Origin: Epiperipatus broadwayi
Lineage: Eukaryota; Onychophora; Udeonychophora; Euonychophora; Peripatidae
DNA length: 64,000 nucleotides
Assembly: GCA_028023455.1 (NCBI GenBank)
Contig: JAQFVV010000031.1
Location: forward strand, 808,001 to 872,000
Reading direction: 5' to 3'
The position numbers and the translations under genes were made by a program. Below, piece by piece: positions 1 through 12,010 of this stretch (position 1 is the stretch's first letter; each line of letters begins with the position of its first letter). Under the pieces are notes generated by a model. That model made no database searches. It had not been told where the DNA came from and saw only the letters and a list, made by a program, of their open reading frames with translations.

Positions 1-447
1 ATAATTAATTACTCAACAAATAAATACAAAATTATTGTATTTATTCCTAATAAATACTTATAAAATACAGTTTAATGGTAGCCAAATAGTATTAAAATCA
101 ATGTACATGTACAAATGAAACACCGAGAAACATTTTTTTTTTTTTTTAAATTTTAATATAAAGAATTTATTCATGGATTTTTTAATAGTTAATTAGTTAG
201 TCGCCTTTGGAAATTAAGCTTCTGATCTTATGACATATAATTGAAATTAAATATTAAATAAGAAAAATGCAATTACAAGTTAAATTATTTTTGCATGCTC
301 AATTTTTTTAAATTAAATTTGTCATTAATGAATGTAAACAAAAGATTAACTATTAAAAACATGAAAAGATATTGATAAACAAGTAAAAATACCTTTAAAA
401 AAAAAACCGTTTAGCACTGCTTTCAATTTGATGACAACATAGATTAT

Positions 448-595
448 TGTACATAGGGGGACTACAGATACATAAAGAACACAAAACAACATTAATTGGT
501 AATTGTGAGTTGTCAGTTAGTTAGTTATCAGTTGAGAGTCATCAGTAAAGAAGAGAGAAATATGTGTTGTTTGTTATTGAATATATAATTTTCCA
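448..595 (+). repeat. Possible eroded solo/5' LTR
   Basis: The segment begins TGTACATAGGGGG and ends ATTTTCCA, i.e. TG...CA. Six bases later (602-613) comes tagcagaagtga, which resembles the core of primer-binding sites seen after 5' LTRs of several animal Ty3/gypsy elements. The interior holds serial gttagt/gagagt motifs and an AT-rich end, as in small LTRs. No partner LTR and no coding remnant follow. This is inference from motif style only. Confidence 0.22.
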
Positions 596-613
596 AAAAA
601 ATAGCAGAAGTGA

Positions 614-3347
614 GCATAACAAGAAAAGCTGACATCAAGTTTACTGAAAAATAATATTAAGCCAGTAATGAAAATCCTAAATCATCATTATCCTTCCCAA
701 TTCCCATTATGACAAATTTATTCCCCATATATATATATATATAAATATATATGGTATGAAGATATGTGCTAAGTGCAAACACTAATTGAGTCACCTATCT
801 ATTATCTGGGAATGTAATCACTGATGAACTACTGAATATGAAATCTAATGATGTCATATAGCTTTCCTACTATCCTTACTACATGATAAAATGCACCCCT
901 GACTCAGTGGTCTATTTAAAAACAGACACATTATGAATAAACTAGAATTCACAAAAATTACTGACAAAGGATTGTACAATGAAGAAAAACAAAATTTAGA
1001 AAGAATAAAATTCAGTAAAATTACTGATATAAAATGACCGATATGAAGAAAAATAACAATTAAGAAAAACAAACAAAACTTGAAGGTGTAATAATAATTT
1101 TTATTAGTCATTCATTAGACCAGAGATTATACAATAATGATGATGAATAGCAGATTTCTTTGCACATATTGGCTCAGAGATTTGTGACTTTGATAAAGGA
1201 GAAATCATGCATCACATCTAATACATATAATATTACAATCATATATTCTGTTTAAAGTAATGAGGATGAAAAACAAGTGGGAAAAAAAAAGCTTTTTTTT
1301 TTTTCGTTTTTGATATTATTATTACTAAATAATGTTTTAGCAAGGCCTGCCTTAGCACTTACATTTACTAAATACCTCTGAATTATAGAGCCTAGGCAAA
1401 TATTTTGTGTGCTATATATGCATTGCTATTTAGGTATTAATTATTCAACATTTAATATTTCACATTTTTACATTCATGGAGGTGGAAATTTCTGACTCTT
1501 TATTTTTTAATAGAAATGAAAATAATTGTTTATTTATAAAATAACTCATTTTGTTATCTTGACATTTAGAATAAAATTTAATATACAATAATCTTATTTC
1601 GATATTTAAAAAACCCCAGGAGTATTTAGCTGCTAGCAGAATTTATTTTTTAAGTTAAGCTAAATATAATGAAGAGATGTTAAAAAAAAAACTGATAACT
1701 AAAATTAGAAAATTATTTTATTTTTTAAAATTATTTTTCTAAAAAATAATATGATACTGTGGATAAGGCTATTCATAGAATTGTTGATAAAGGATTTACA
1801 ATAATTCGGAACTCAATTAAAAGAATGCAACTGATAGTTGGCAAACTTGCGAAGTAATTTAGAAAATTAAAACGTTTAATTGATGGAATGTTCAATTCCG
1901 TTGAATTGGTGGGAAAAAAAGATCTGTTCAGTATAACCTCTAGTGGAATAATAAAAAGTTTATAATTTTAGTTTCATTAATAATATATTTAAAAACTGGG
2001 TCATTACTTCAAATAACATATATTACTATAACCGTTCAACAATTGTGACATAAAATAAAATGTAATATATCTGAAATACACACCTTAAAATTATTTTAAA
2101 GATTAAATAAAACATTTTACTTACAGCATTTGTTAATAGTAAGCATAAACTTTGAACTTTTTTTAAAAATAATTTTGAGTTTAATTTGTTTAAAAAGGTT
2201 CAAGAATATCTGAAATATATTTAATGTATATGGAAATGCGGCAGTTAAAAAAATATGCAATGATTTATTAATAAAAAGATTTATAGATTTAAATTAATAT
2301 AGTAATAATATTTATGTAAATTAATGCTAATCTACTAAGCATAATAGTTACATTAAATTAAACAACCTGGTGTTGTTGTTTTTTTCTATACTGAAAATTA
2401 TTCCATGAACCTATAACTTTTCAATCCATATTTTTACCATTAGAAAATCATCATTAATATCGAATGAAGATTAAATATTTATTCTTGGCTACTACTTTAA
2501 TGCAGGTGTTAGTAAGAACAGAATATTACAGCGCAAAAGTAACAAAAATTTATTATTAACTCCATAAACTAGAATTTGTACAACCACAAATCCCTTGTGT
2601 AGACAGAAAATAACCAAAAATCACTATTAAAAAAATGTGGATATAACTATACTTAAAACAATGGAACCTTAATTGATAGTCAATTATAATAAGATTAGGA
2701 TATAAAAAAAGGAAGTCCATATTACACAAGCTCATCATAAATTATTATATTTCAAAGTTTAAATTATAATGGCATTAAAAATAGAACTTATCTCAAACAA
2801 ACTAATAGAAATGTGATATTCACTTTTTAACAAGCAACTGTTTTTTATCCAGAGTTTCGGTTGCTGTTAAACACTATAATTGCCACTTTAAAATTTCAAG
2901 ATAATAATATTATTGAGATATAGAATTCATCTAAAAAATATCAGAAGTCTTTTCCTGTGAAGACTATATTAGTTAATCTGATTATTAATGACATGATCTT
3001 GAATAGTTTTCTGACAATCACTTTATTAGTAGTAACTTGATTAAAAGAAAATAGTCACTAGAATAAATGTTAACTTCATAAATATAATAAAGATTTAAAT
3101 GCAAAAGTTCAACAATTGACAATTAAAACTAAAGAATGATTGCTGAAATTAAAATTGGAAAAGAGATTCAGTTACCTGCTACCATGTTCAAAGCAATATA
3201 TAAATCTAAAAGGATATAATTCAATGAAATCAATGGGCTACACTCTTCCATATGATAATGATAATATTTTGGTCAGATAGGAAGGATATTTTGATTGTTC
3301 TTAAATAATGATACAAAAATTCTGTGAACTATATTGACATTTGAATG
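614..3347. other. AT-rich sequence without recognisable genes
   Basis: I see only A/T runs, short (TA)n stretches (for example near 729-752) and short chance ORFs with low-complexity, hydrophobic or lysine/asparagine-rich translations. Nothing in it matches a family I can name. Confidence 0.6.
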
Positions 3348-4430
3348 CTAGATGAAGTTAAAATAGCTTTTTGTAATTTTCAAAAAGCTATGGCTCTGGA
3401 TCTTAATAAAATAAATGAAAAGAATTTCAAAATATAGTAGTAATGTTTTATCTTGAAATCTACTGGGTTTTTTTTTTACAAATATATTGTCATGAATGAT
3501 GCTTCAACTGCTCTAATTTATAAAAATAAAAGGTCAGAAAAAAATAGTGTCTATTATGAAATATCATTGTTTGTCAGTTATAGAAAAAAAATTGTTTAAG
3601 GATTTTATTAATTGTTTCCCGTTATAAACAAGTGGTTACCAAAAAATCAGTACAGCTTTAAAAAATTAAGATGCACTGTAAATATAGTTATTGTTGCTAT
3701 AAATATATATATAAAGAAGTAGTGTGAAAGAGACAGAATTTTTATTTGCTCTTGTCAATTTGGTCAACACAATAAAAGCATTTGTTTATTATTATTCAGT
3801 TAAATTTTAAAAATATTAGGATGATGTTTGTAAAAGTAATATTACAAATAAAATAAAAAATCTCAGGTCTTTGAAATGAAAACTGATATAAAATGAATTT
3901 CAGTACTAGCTTGAACTTTGCTTTAGATTTTTATGATACTAATTTTTTAGAAAGGTTTGTGGGTATCTTCATAAAGCAGTCAAAATAATACAGTAGAATT
4001 GAATGGTGGAATATTTAATTTAACCCGATTAATAATAAAAACAAGAGTATGGTGATCATTCTGCTATTCTCAATGTCTTGAAAACAATATATAGAGAATA
4101 TTCAAAATATTCACTCAAGGGTTTTCTCAAGCAATGATGAAAAAAAAAATCAATAACTTTGGTTTTGAAAATGTAGCTCAGTTTAAATATCTTGACAGTG
4201 ATTTTAAATGGAAAGGGCAGCTTGGATACTGAGATTCAGCAGATATTCCTAAGTTCAACTAATGGACTTAATAAATTAAAAGATATGACATTTCAACACA
4301 ATAATATAATTACTTCAACTAAATGAAAGATATATAAGATTGATATTCAGCCAATCTTATTGTACAGAACAGAACATCAAATTTTATTTAAGAATATTTT
4401 AAATATTTTTGAAAATGAGATAGCAAAACA
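3348..4430 (+). pseudogene. Decayed LINE reverse transcriptase remnant
   Basis: Several short plus-strand stretches, in changing frames, read in the correct order for a non-LTR retrotransposon reverse transcriptase. About 3348-3440 gives DEVKIAFCNFQKAMALD, like the 'EV..AI..LK..KAPG.D' motif. About 3498-3580 gives TALIYKNKRSEKNSVYYEIS, like 'P.YKNKG....C.NYRGISL'. About 3719-3785 gives TEFLFALVNLVNTIKAF, like '.DLY..FVDLTKAFD'. About 4164-4420 gives FKYLDSDFKWKGQL, then, after a frameshift, a segment like 'LLYG.E'. The catalytic YADD region is not recoverable. Stops and frameshifts are frequent, so this is an old, dead copy, probably of the RTE/CR1-like group. The clade is inference; the order of motifs is what the sequence shows. 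Confidence 0.5.
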
Positions 4431-6734
4431 ATTAAACCAATCAGTGTGATACTCATCTCATTACATATATTAATACTAAATCTTCAATTATAAAGCCAAT
4501 TTTATTGCACAAAAATACTTTAAGATGAACATCAGTATATGAGATTCATAGAAAAATAATCCATTTTACACTATGAATATTATTTCAAAGTTATTTCACT
4601 AGAAAAATAAGCTAAAATATTAGGGATGTCAAAACAGAAAACCACTGTGTGCAATATGTAGACATATTTGTGTTTAATTGATTGTTTTATTCTGTTATCA
4701 AAAGCTCTTTTTTTCTTTCTGAAGTTAGTGCAATCATACCAACTTATAAATAGCTGCTAACAAAAATATACTATAATAAAAATATTTTTGTTATAATATA
4801 TGTATGCTATCCACACATATAAGTTAAATTTGAAGTTGAGTGTTTCCCACTCTCTCTTAAGGTGAAGAAATATTATTTCAAATTACAATTTTAATAAGCT
4901 GAAATGTGTGATTTTTTTTTTTTTTTTCAGCATAATATACACATACAAAAAGAAATATTATAGATGGATACAGGAACTAACAAGTTTATTTAAATCTATT
5001 AAAACCTTTGTTAAGATATGGCTATTTACATATTTGAAAGAAAAAAAATATTTTTCAAATTGTTATCTCTCTGATAATTAAATAAACTGACTTGGTATAA
5101 AATATAATAATTTTTTTTCTTACATAAATAAAGTGGAAAATTAAAAATGCTCATATCTATGACTATAACCAAATTTTTGATCCAAATAAAAAATATTTAT
5201 TTATGACTACATGTAAAATACTTTTAGACAATAATAACAAAAGATGAAAACTAACATTTAGTAGGCATTAGAGCAATAAGATAAGTGCTCATTTCTACTG
5301 ATTTATTTTATTATAGTTCTGACAAGTTTTGATTGTTTATTATTTTCAACATATGCAGTCATCATACTTGAGATTAAATAAATCTGAAGCTTTGAACACT
5401 AGTGCTTCAGTTAATTGACTATAAAGTATTTGGTTTTTTAAAAAATCCAGGTAGCTTCATTATTTCTTCTTACTGGTTTATAAAATATCAATTTCATGTC
5501 AGATATCTTGTACATCTTAAGATTTTATTTATAAAATAAAATAAAATTTTAAAAAAATCAATTGGTTCTATATTTATATAACAAAAATATAATAGTAATA
5601 TAATAAATATTTCAATTATTTTGTTTCTAGACAAAAAGAAAAGATTTTTTTCTATTTGCAGCATTTCTGCAGTCTGATATAGTGATGTTTTGATCACTTC
5701 GGCTTAAATTCACTCTCTTGTTGCTATCTGTAGTGTCATCTGTCAATTTTGCATTCATAAGATGGTAAAAACTTGAACTAATATATCTCAATATGACAAC
5801 AGAGAACCTAATATAAGCCAGTCAAGAAGGCTGCTGAATGATAGTTTTTTGTTCTTCAAGTAATCTTTCAAGAGCTCAGCTTTTGATCAAAACTATAAAT
5901 GAAAATCAAAATTTTTTCTAGTTGGTTTATATGGTTACGATTATGTTTGCAAAACATATGTAAACTATTTTTATAGCACTTATAAACTTAAATTTTATTT
6001 GAGAATAATTGTTTGTTTTTAAAAAATATAAGTCAAAAGAAATGTAATGATAGAAACCAGGAATTAATGATTGGCAGAAAAAGAAATGCATCCATAACCA
6101 TTATAGTTGTTTATGTGTTTGTTTTTTGTCATGTTTTAATAATTATAAGTGGAATTTTAAATTGTACAACATAATTTCATTATTTTACATGTTCTTGACA
6201 AAAATTCATTTAGAAAATAGAGTTCAAATAAATTTTATTTCATTCAAAATATGTTTTATTGACAATTATGAAATAACAAAAGCTACTGTTCTGTGTACAT
6301 CAGTTTAGTTTATTTTTATATTTGCAAAGTTAAAATATTATTCTTAAGAATGATTTTTATTTTTTAATTTATAATTTTAAGAAATAAATATAAAATTATG
6401 AGAATATAATGCAGAATATTATTTTATTAAAATAAAAAGTTAAAAATGTAATTCAACATAGCCACTAGGAAATATCAAAAAATGTGCTAGTGAAAGACTT
6501 AACACATATACTGACATTGCCTGTTTTCACCGATCATAAATTTTAAATCAAGTTGGTGTAAAATTAGTAAGGATTACATAAGCATAGGTTTCACCATTAT
6601 TTTCTTGTCTTTCAAAGGGGTTAAGTATTTTTTCTCTATAACAAAATTTGTATTTCTAATGCTTTTTTTTTTTTTTTGCTAAAAATATGATTTTTTTTTT
6701 TTAGATTTCATGAAAAAATCAACATTGAAGCTAG
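4431..6734. other. AT-rich sequence without recognisable genes
   Basis: Only A/T runs and chance ORFs of 60-67 codons with low-complexity translations are present. No repeat structure or family match was seen. Confidence 0.6.
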
Positions 6735-6992
6735 TCAAAATGGATTCTGATGCAAGCGTAGATATTGTCTTCTCGGGTAATCAATTCCATGTGACTTAGA
6801 GGTCACACTTTCTTGCAACTCATCCACTAAGTACTTTATTGGAGACTTATCAGAAGATAAAGAAATTATGATTCCTAAAAAAAAAAAAAAAAGGCAGGTG
6901 ACCAAAACATCTATATCTGTAAACACAGCAACCATTTTGATGACAGGAATTTCATTATGACCAAACTTGGACATGGCTTTAATTATAAACAT
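6735..6992 (-). other. 85-codon minus-strand ORF, unidentified
   Basis: The reading frame is open for 85 codons and is richer in G and C than its surroundings. One stretch, VAVFTDIDVLVT, faintly recalls the '.VV.TVDTDVVVL' motif of proteins often found in invertebrate repeats. A homopolymer of about 16 bases (6879-6894) runs through the middle and encodes a run of phenylalanines, which suggests a broken relic. Upstream on the minus strand (about 7063-6993) more protein-like codons are interrupted by a TAA. I do not recognise the family. Confidence 0.15.
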
Positions 6993-7974
6993 TATTGGAG
7001 CTTAGATATCTGTTGGCAATTTTACAAAATCCCCAGGGCTAATGTTTTCTACTATCCATGGGTAGTCCACTTTAGATTTTTTCCAATTATTTTTTGATAA
7101 AAAAAACTATAGGAAAAAAATTATTTCTGAAACTAAAAAATATGCTTACAAAAGAGAAAAAAGCTCCAGGTTAGTTAAATCAATCAATCCATGAATTAAT
7201 TGTCTGCATTTTTTTTTTTTTTTGGCAAGACAATTAGTACAACATCTATGATTGCGTAGATTAGAGCACATTTGCAGTATGAAATTATCACCTGAAATAG
7301 ATTTATATATATTATCCTCAATAAACTTTTTTATTTCAAAAGAATAAATCTGTTGGTTTTTCTTTTCCCATTTTTCAATAATATAATAATGAATGAATCT
7401 TATTTTTTAATATATTATAATTTATTAAAGCTTTTTTTCTTTTTTTGCAAAATATTTGATTTACAATAATTATTAGTAAATAGTAACTTTATTTATTAGT
7501 CAAAAACATATTTTAACAGCTGCCCGCATATATTATAAACTATAGGGGTTGCTAGTAAAAAAAAAATGTTGCCAGTATTTTTCTAGTTTTATTTGTTTTG
7601 GAGTGAAAAAATATATCCAATAAATCATATTATATATAACTTAATTACAAATTTTAAGAGAAATATAATAAACCAACCCAAATTTATCTCCCCAAATTTA
7701 GAATTTGTTAACCTATATAAAAAATTTAAATATTAAAATCATACTTTTTCTCTTTTGTTTTTTTAATGTTGTTGATCATATTTTCTGTTTTATTACATTC
7801 CTAGGTATTTGCTCTTTCTGGCAAAGCATAACATTTTATTCTTGATTTATTCAAATTGAAATTATTGTACAAGCATGGCTGAGCTACTATTTTAAGGCAA
7901 AGTTTTTGTTGAAAAATGCTATGGTGGAAAGAAATGGTATTAAAAGAAGTGAGCATTGGATAGCTAAAAGTATA

Positions 7975-8061
7975 CTGTCTGATTAATCACTAACACTTTT
8001 GTAAAAACTAGATAGATTTTGATGTGGAAATTCCCCCCTTCCATGTTTATTAATCAGACAG
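7975..8061. repeat. 13-bp perfect inverted repeat, 61-bp loop
   Basis: ctgtctgattaat at 7975-7987 is the exact reverse complement of attaatcagacag at 8049-8061. It could be a tiny foldback element or chance structure. No flanking duplication was recognised. Confidence 0.45.
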
Positions 8062-8519
8062 CCTTAATTTCAAGTATAAAATCATGATAGAATTGTGTGC
8101 TTTGAGCAGTATTTCCTTAGTTTTAGCATTACTTAGCAAGAATGCATTACAAACATAGATTGTTTGAGCATTTCAGAAGAGCATCATCATTTCATGGTGC
8201 ATACATTGTTTCCAGTCAAACTACTATTTTCCAAAATGATAGTATTCTATAATATATATATATTGAAACAGAAATGCTGTTCCTCATATAAATATTCAAA
8301 AGACCCCCCCCCCATTTAAAAACGTCTAGCGTGATTCAATCTAATTGGGAACGCAATAAAGCCGTGATTTGTTTTAAAAAATCATATTTTTAATTTTGTG
8401 ATTAATGGATTTGAATAAAATATTATATCATCTTATTTTTTTTTTATCTGTCTCAATAAAAAGAGAAGAAATTAATTATCCAATCATTAAAAAGAAAAAA
8501 AGAAAAGATACTTGAGTTA

Positions 8520-8810
8520 AACTGAGGCAGTATTCAAATTAGGCACGTCGACGGAAGAAAAGAACTTTTTTTTCTCTCTCGTCTTACACAGAGAGGCAGA
8601 ACATATTAAATCTTTTTTTTTTTAAAAAAAAAAGTGTATTACTTAATTCTTTTGACTCATTAAAATGGAAAAAGAAAGCTTTCCTAGAGGAATTATGATG
8701 TCAATGGGGTAATTTAGCGGCTTCATTCTCTCCACGCTGTGCCATGACTTTCCATCGATGAAATAACCCGCCTTCTTTTGAGTAAAATGGACTGCAAAAC
8801 TGGAAGGTAA
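8520..8810. other. GC-richer island; possible host exon, strand uncertain
   Basis: This stretch stands out from AT-rich flanks, with CG-containing words such as cacgtcgacgg and tccacgctgtgcc. Two readings compete. On the minus strand a splice-acceptor-like TTTTGCAG (8799-8792) is followed by a frame encoding YSKEGGLFHRWKVMAQRGEN, ending in TGA about 30 codons in. Another minus frame stays open longer, with GYFIDGKSWHSVERMKPLNY. On the plus strand, an ATG in good context (agtaaaATGg, 8784-8789) is followed after MDCKTG by a donor-like GGAAG|GTAATT at about 8806. No family is recognised, so this may be a terminal exon, a first exon or neither. Confidence 0.3.
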
Positions 8811-8821
8811 TTATGTTATAA

Positions 8822-9203
8822 GAATGTTTAGACATCTTTACCATGAATTATAAATTGATATCATGAAATATCTACATAAAAATTATTTTTATAAAATATT
8901 AAAATATTTTTATCATATGTTATAAAGTGAAGTTATGAAACGGTTGCATACATTTTGTTTAATAAAGTATTAAGACATCTTTACCATACGTTATAAATTG
9001 AAGTTATGAAATAATTACATAGAATTTGTTTTATAAAATATTAAAACATCTTTATCATACGTTATAAAGTGAAGTTATGAAATAATTACGTAGAATTTAT
9101 TTTGTAAAATATTAGAACATGTTTATCATACGTTATAAAATGAAGTTATGAAATGGTTATACGCAAATTTATTTATAAAAATATTTGAACGTATTTACTA
9201 TAT
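8822..9203. repeat. Tandem array, period about 71 bp, about five copies
   Basis: The motif 'TAYCATAYGTTATAA' recurs at 8839, 8911, 8982, 9053, 9124 and, degraded, at 9197. Spacing is mostly 71 bp (72 and 73 at the ends). Copies are diverged, which argues for an old array. It is directly followed by the 191-bp array. Confidence 0.85.
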
Positions 9204-9243
9204 GGATTAAAAATGCTTTAATTGCATACTACTTCTATCTGAG

Positions 9244-10007
9244 TAATGTAACAGAACTTATGTGTATGAATATACTGTTATATTTGACTAAATTATAAAT
9301 GCCTCAATTATCAAATGATAAGTGCTCTACAAACCAAGAATTGCTGAGTTCAAATGTCTACCAATCGGTAATAATTCATAAAATGATGAAATGCTGTATG
9401 AATCATAAATACTTGACTGCTTCTAAGCTTCTTATAATGTAACAGAGTTTATGTGTAAGAATATACTTCTATATTTGGCTAAATTATAAATGCCTCAATT
9501 ATCAAATGATAAATGCTCCACAAACCAAGAATTGTTGAGTTCAAATATCTACCAATCAGTAATAATTCATAAAATGATAAAATGCTGTATAAATCATAAA
9601 TGCTTGACTGCTTCTAAGCTTCTTATAATGTAACAGAGTTTATGTGTAAGAATATACTTCTATATTTGGCTAAATTATAAATGCCTCAATTATCTAATGA
9701 TAAATGCTCCACAAACCAAGAATTGTTGAGTTCAAATATCTACCAATCAGTAATAATTCATAAAATGATGAAATGCTGTATAAATCATAAATGCTTGACT
9801 GCTTCTAAGCTTCTTATAATGTAACAGAGTTTATGTATAAGAATATACTTTTATATTTGACTAAATTATAAATGCTTTAATTACCAAATGATGAATGCTC
9901 CACAAACCAAGAATTGCTGAATTTAAATGTTTACCAATCAGTAATAATTCATGAAATAACGAAATGTTATATAAATCATAAATGTTTAACTGCTGCCAAG
10001 TTTCTTC
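9244..10007. repeat. Tandem array, period 191 bp, four copies
   Basis: Units start with taatgtaacag at 9244, 9435, 9626 and 9817, spaced exactly 191 bp. The middle copies are almost identical and the outer ones more diverged, the usual pattern for an array homogenised by unequal exchange. Each unit ends in ctgcttctaagcttctt-like sequence. There is no coding potential. Confidence 0.92.
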
Positions 10008-10330
10008 TCATAAAGGAATACAAAAATGAACTATTGTTGAATTAGGATGTTTCCAAGTTTCTTCTCATAAAGGAATACAAAAATGAACTATTGTTGAATT
10101 AGGATGTTTCCAAGTTTCTTCTCATAAAGGAATACAAAAATAAACTATTGTTGAATTGGAATATTTCCAAACTTCTTCTCATAAAGGAATACAAAAATGA
10201 ACTATTGTTGAATTAGGATGTTTCCAAGTTTCTTTTCATAAATGAATTCAAAATGAACTATTGTTGAATTAGACTGTTTCCAAACGTCTTCTCATAAATG
10301 AACTTGTAAATGAACTATTGATAAAAAAAA
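9996..10330. repeat. Tandem array, period 57 bp, about six copies
   Basis: The word ccaag/ccaaa preceding 'tttcttctcataaa' recurs at 9996, 10053, 10110, 10167, 10224 and 10280. Spacing is 57 bp, with 56 for the last step. The unit resembles the tail of the neighbouring 191-bp unit (ctgcttctaagcttctt versus tgctgccaagtttcttct), so the two arrays probably share an ancestor. Confidence 0.9.
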
Positions 10331-10670
10331 AAAGGAACTGCTTCTAGCTCTTTCATAAGTAAAATGAAAATGAATTGTCATGTGGATAAAATGAACTTCA
10401 TTAGAAATTGCTAATTAATTGTTATTTAATAAATTTTTTTTGTTACTAAAAATTAAATTGGTTATCCAGTTGTCCAGTTTTGTTTTGTTTTATCGCATCA
10501 CTCACCAATTATAGTACTGGTTCATGAGAATCTCATGCTTTCTGAGCTACGTCTGACATAACTAGACCTAGGCCAGTCAGGTTGTAGTGAGACGGAACTC
10601 TAATGGCGCTGTTTGGAAAACCAAACATATAAATGTTTAGATGTTTCCAATCTCTATAATATTACATCCT

Positions 10671-10759
10671 CTGATGAGCAGGAAATATTGTTGTAGGAGG
10701 CATTAACATCTGCATTAGGAATGTCAATTGATAGTTCTTTCCTACAGCACGCTCATCAG
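10671..10759. repeat. Two-step hairpin-forming inverted repeat
   Basis: ctgatgagc (10671-10679) pairs with gctcatcag (10751-10759). Inside it, tgtagga (10692-10698) pairs with tcctaca (10740-10746). The region 10490-10830 is less AT-rich than its flanks and may be a remnant of a short interspersed or foldback element. No flanking duplication was found. Confidence 0.5.
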
Positions 10760-10830
10760 AAAATTGTTACAACTGACGTAATAATAGGGTTGTATGGTGG
10801 TCCGGTTACAATATATATTGTGCCATTACA

Positions 10831-11930
10831 ATTTGGTCACTAGCCAAATTTATAATAATGTGCATGTAGAAAAGGTCAAACAAAATCATCATCACAATTT
10901 TATATAACCATAAAGGAAGTTGTAGGGCATCCAAGTTTAAACCCTACAAGGTCCAGTTCTAAAAGCTTTAAACAGAGAAAGAATGGGTCAACAATTACAT
11001 GCTTTACTTGTTTGTGTGTTGATAGAAAGGTAATACACACATTTAAACTATTTAATATTTAATTTTTCTTTAAAAAGCAAAGTTATAATGCATACATATA
11101 GGCAATGTATGTGTAAATTATTTAATTGTTTTATATTTCAAATATTAAACATTTTAACTTTCTTTAAAACTAACCTATGCTTGATCAATTCTAATATTTT
11201 ATTCTATACTTTTATTTTGCTTTTCTTTAATTATAATTGGGATTTAAAAGTTACAGATTTAATTAAATAATTGGGTTATAATTACTAAGCTAGCAATTAT
11301 AGTATTTAAGGTTAGTTTATGAATGATTTGAAAGAATGAAGGATGTGTGTACATTACATACAAAATTTTACATTTCCTAAATATTGAAAGAAAAGGAAGT
11401 ATTAAATCTGTTAAATTATTTTTTTTGTACAATTGTTTGTTAAAAGAGGAAATCTGTTTAATCAGATATCAATCTTTGTAGCAATTTTTTTTTTGTAAAT
11501 AATTGTTTTTCACTTTGGAAGCTTATAATGGGTCAGAACTATAATTTTTGAAATTGTCTTATCAAGATCTAAAGAAGGAAGCTCAAAGATTTGAAGTGTT
11601 ACCTGGATGTTAAAAGAAGAAAAAAAAGAAAAGAAAGGAAATAAGGATTGAGTCTATTTTTTTTTTTAAACAAAAGTGTCTGGAAAAAGGATTAAACTTT
11701 TCAGTTGAAAAATACTTTGGTTGAAAATAAATTAGAGATCTAATTAAAACAAATTTGTCCAAAAATAGCAAGTGATGCTATCTCTGATTGGTTAAGGTAG
11801 CTAAAAATTGGATATAAAAAGCTGTCTTGAATTATTATTAAGATTATTATTGTGATTGATTCAGATTATTAAACTATCAAATTTGAATGTTGAAAATATA
11901 AGAAATGGCAGGCTAGAAAAATTATATGTA
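10831..11930. other. AT-rich sequence without recognisable genes
   Basis: Apart from a short stretch near 10918-10970 (gttgtagggcatccaag...), which could be a SINE scrap, only A/T-rich sequence with chance ORFs is seen. Confidence 0.5.
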
Positions 11931-11934
11931 TGTC

Positions 11935-12010
11935 CCATTTGCTGGACCATCTGGAGGAAGCTGCACATCACATAGGAAAGAAAAGATGTGTCTAAAATAA
12001 TATTCTACAC
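11935..12010 (+). pseudogene. Short LINE reverse transcriptase scrap
   Basis: The frame reads HLLDHLEEAAHHIGKKRCV. This is close to the '.LL..LE.AA..IGL..N..KTE.M' stretch that follows the YADD motif in CR1/RTE-like reverse transcriptases. The frame stops at once and neighbours are not recognisable, so only a fragment remains. Confidence 0.3.

Noticed and set aside
9244-10330. CRISPR-like regular repeats
   Set aside because: The repeats are contiguous head-to-tail units without unique spacers, in a eukaryotic setting.
10671-10684. ctgatgag...gaaa, as in a hammerhead ribozyme core
   Set aside because: Only four bases separate the two motifs, leaving no room for stem II. The ctgatgagc is better explained as one arm of the hairpin with 10751-10759.
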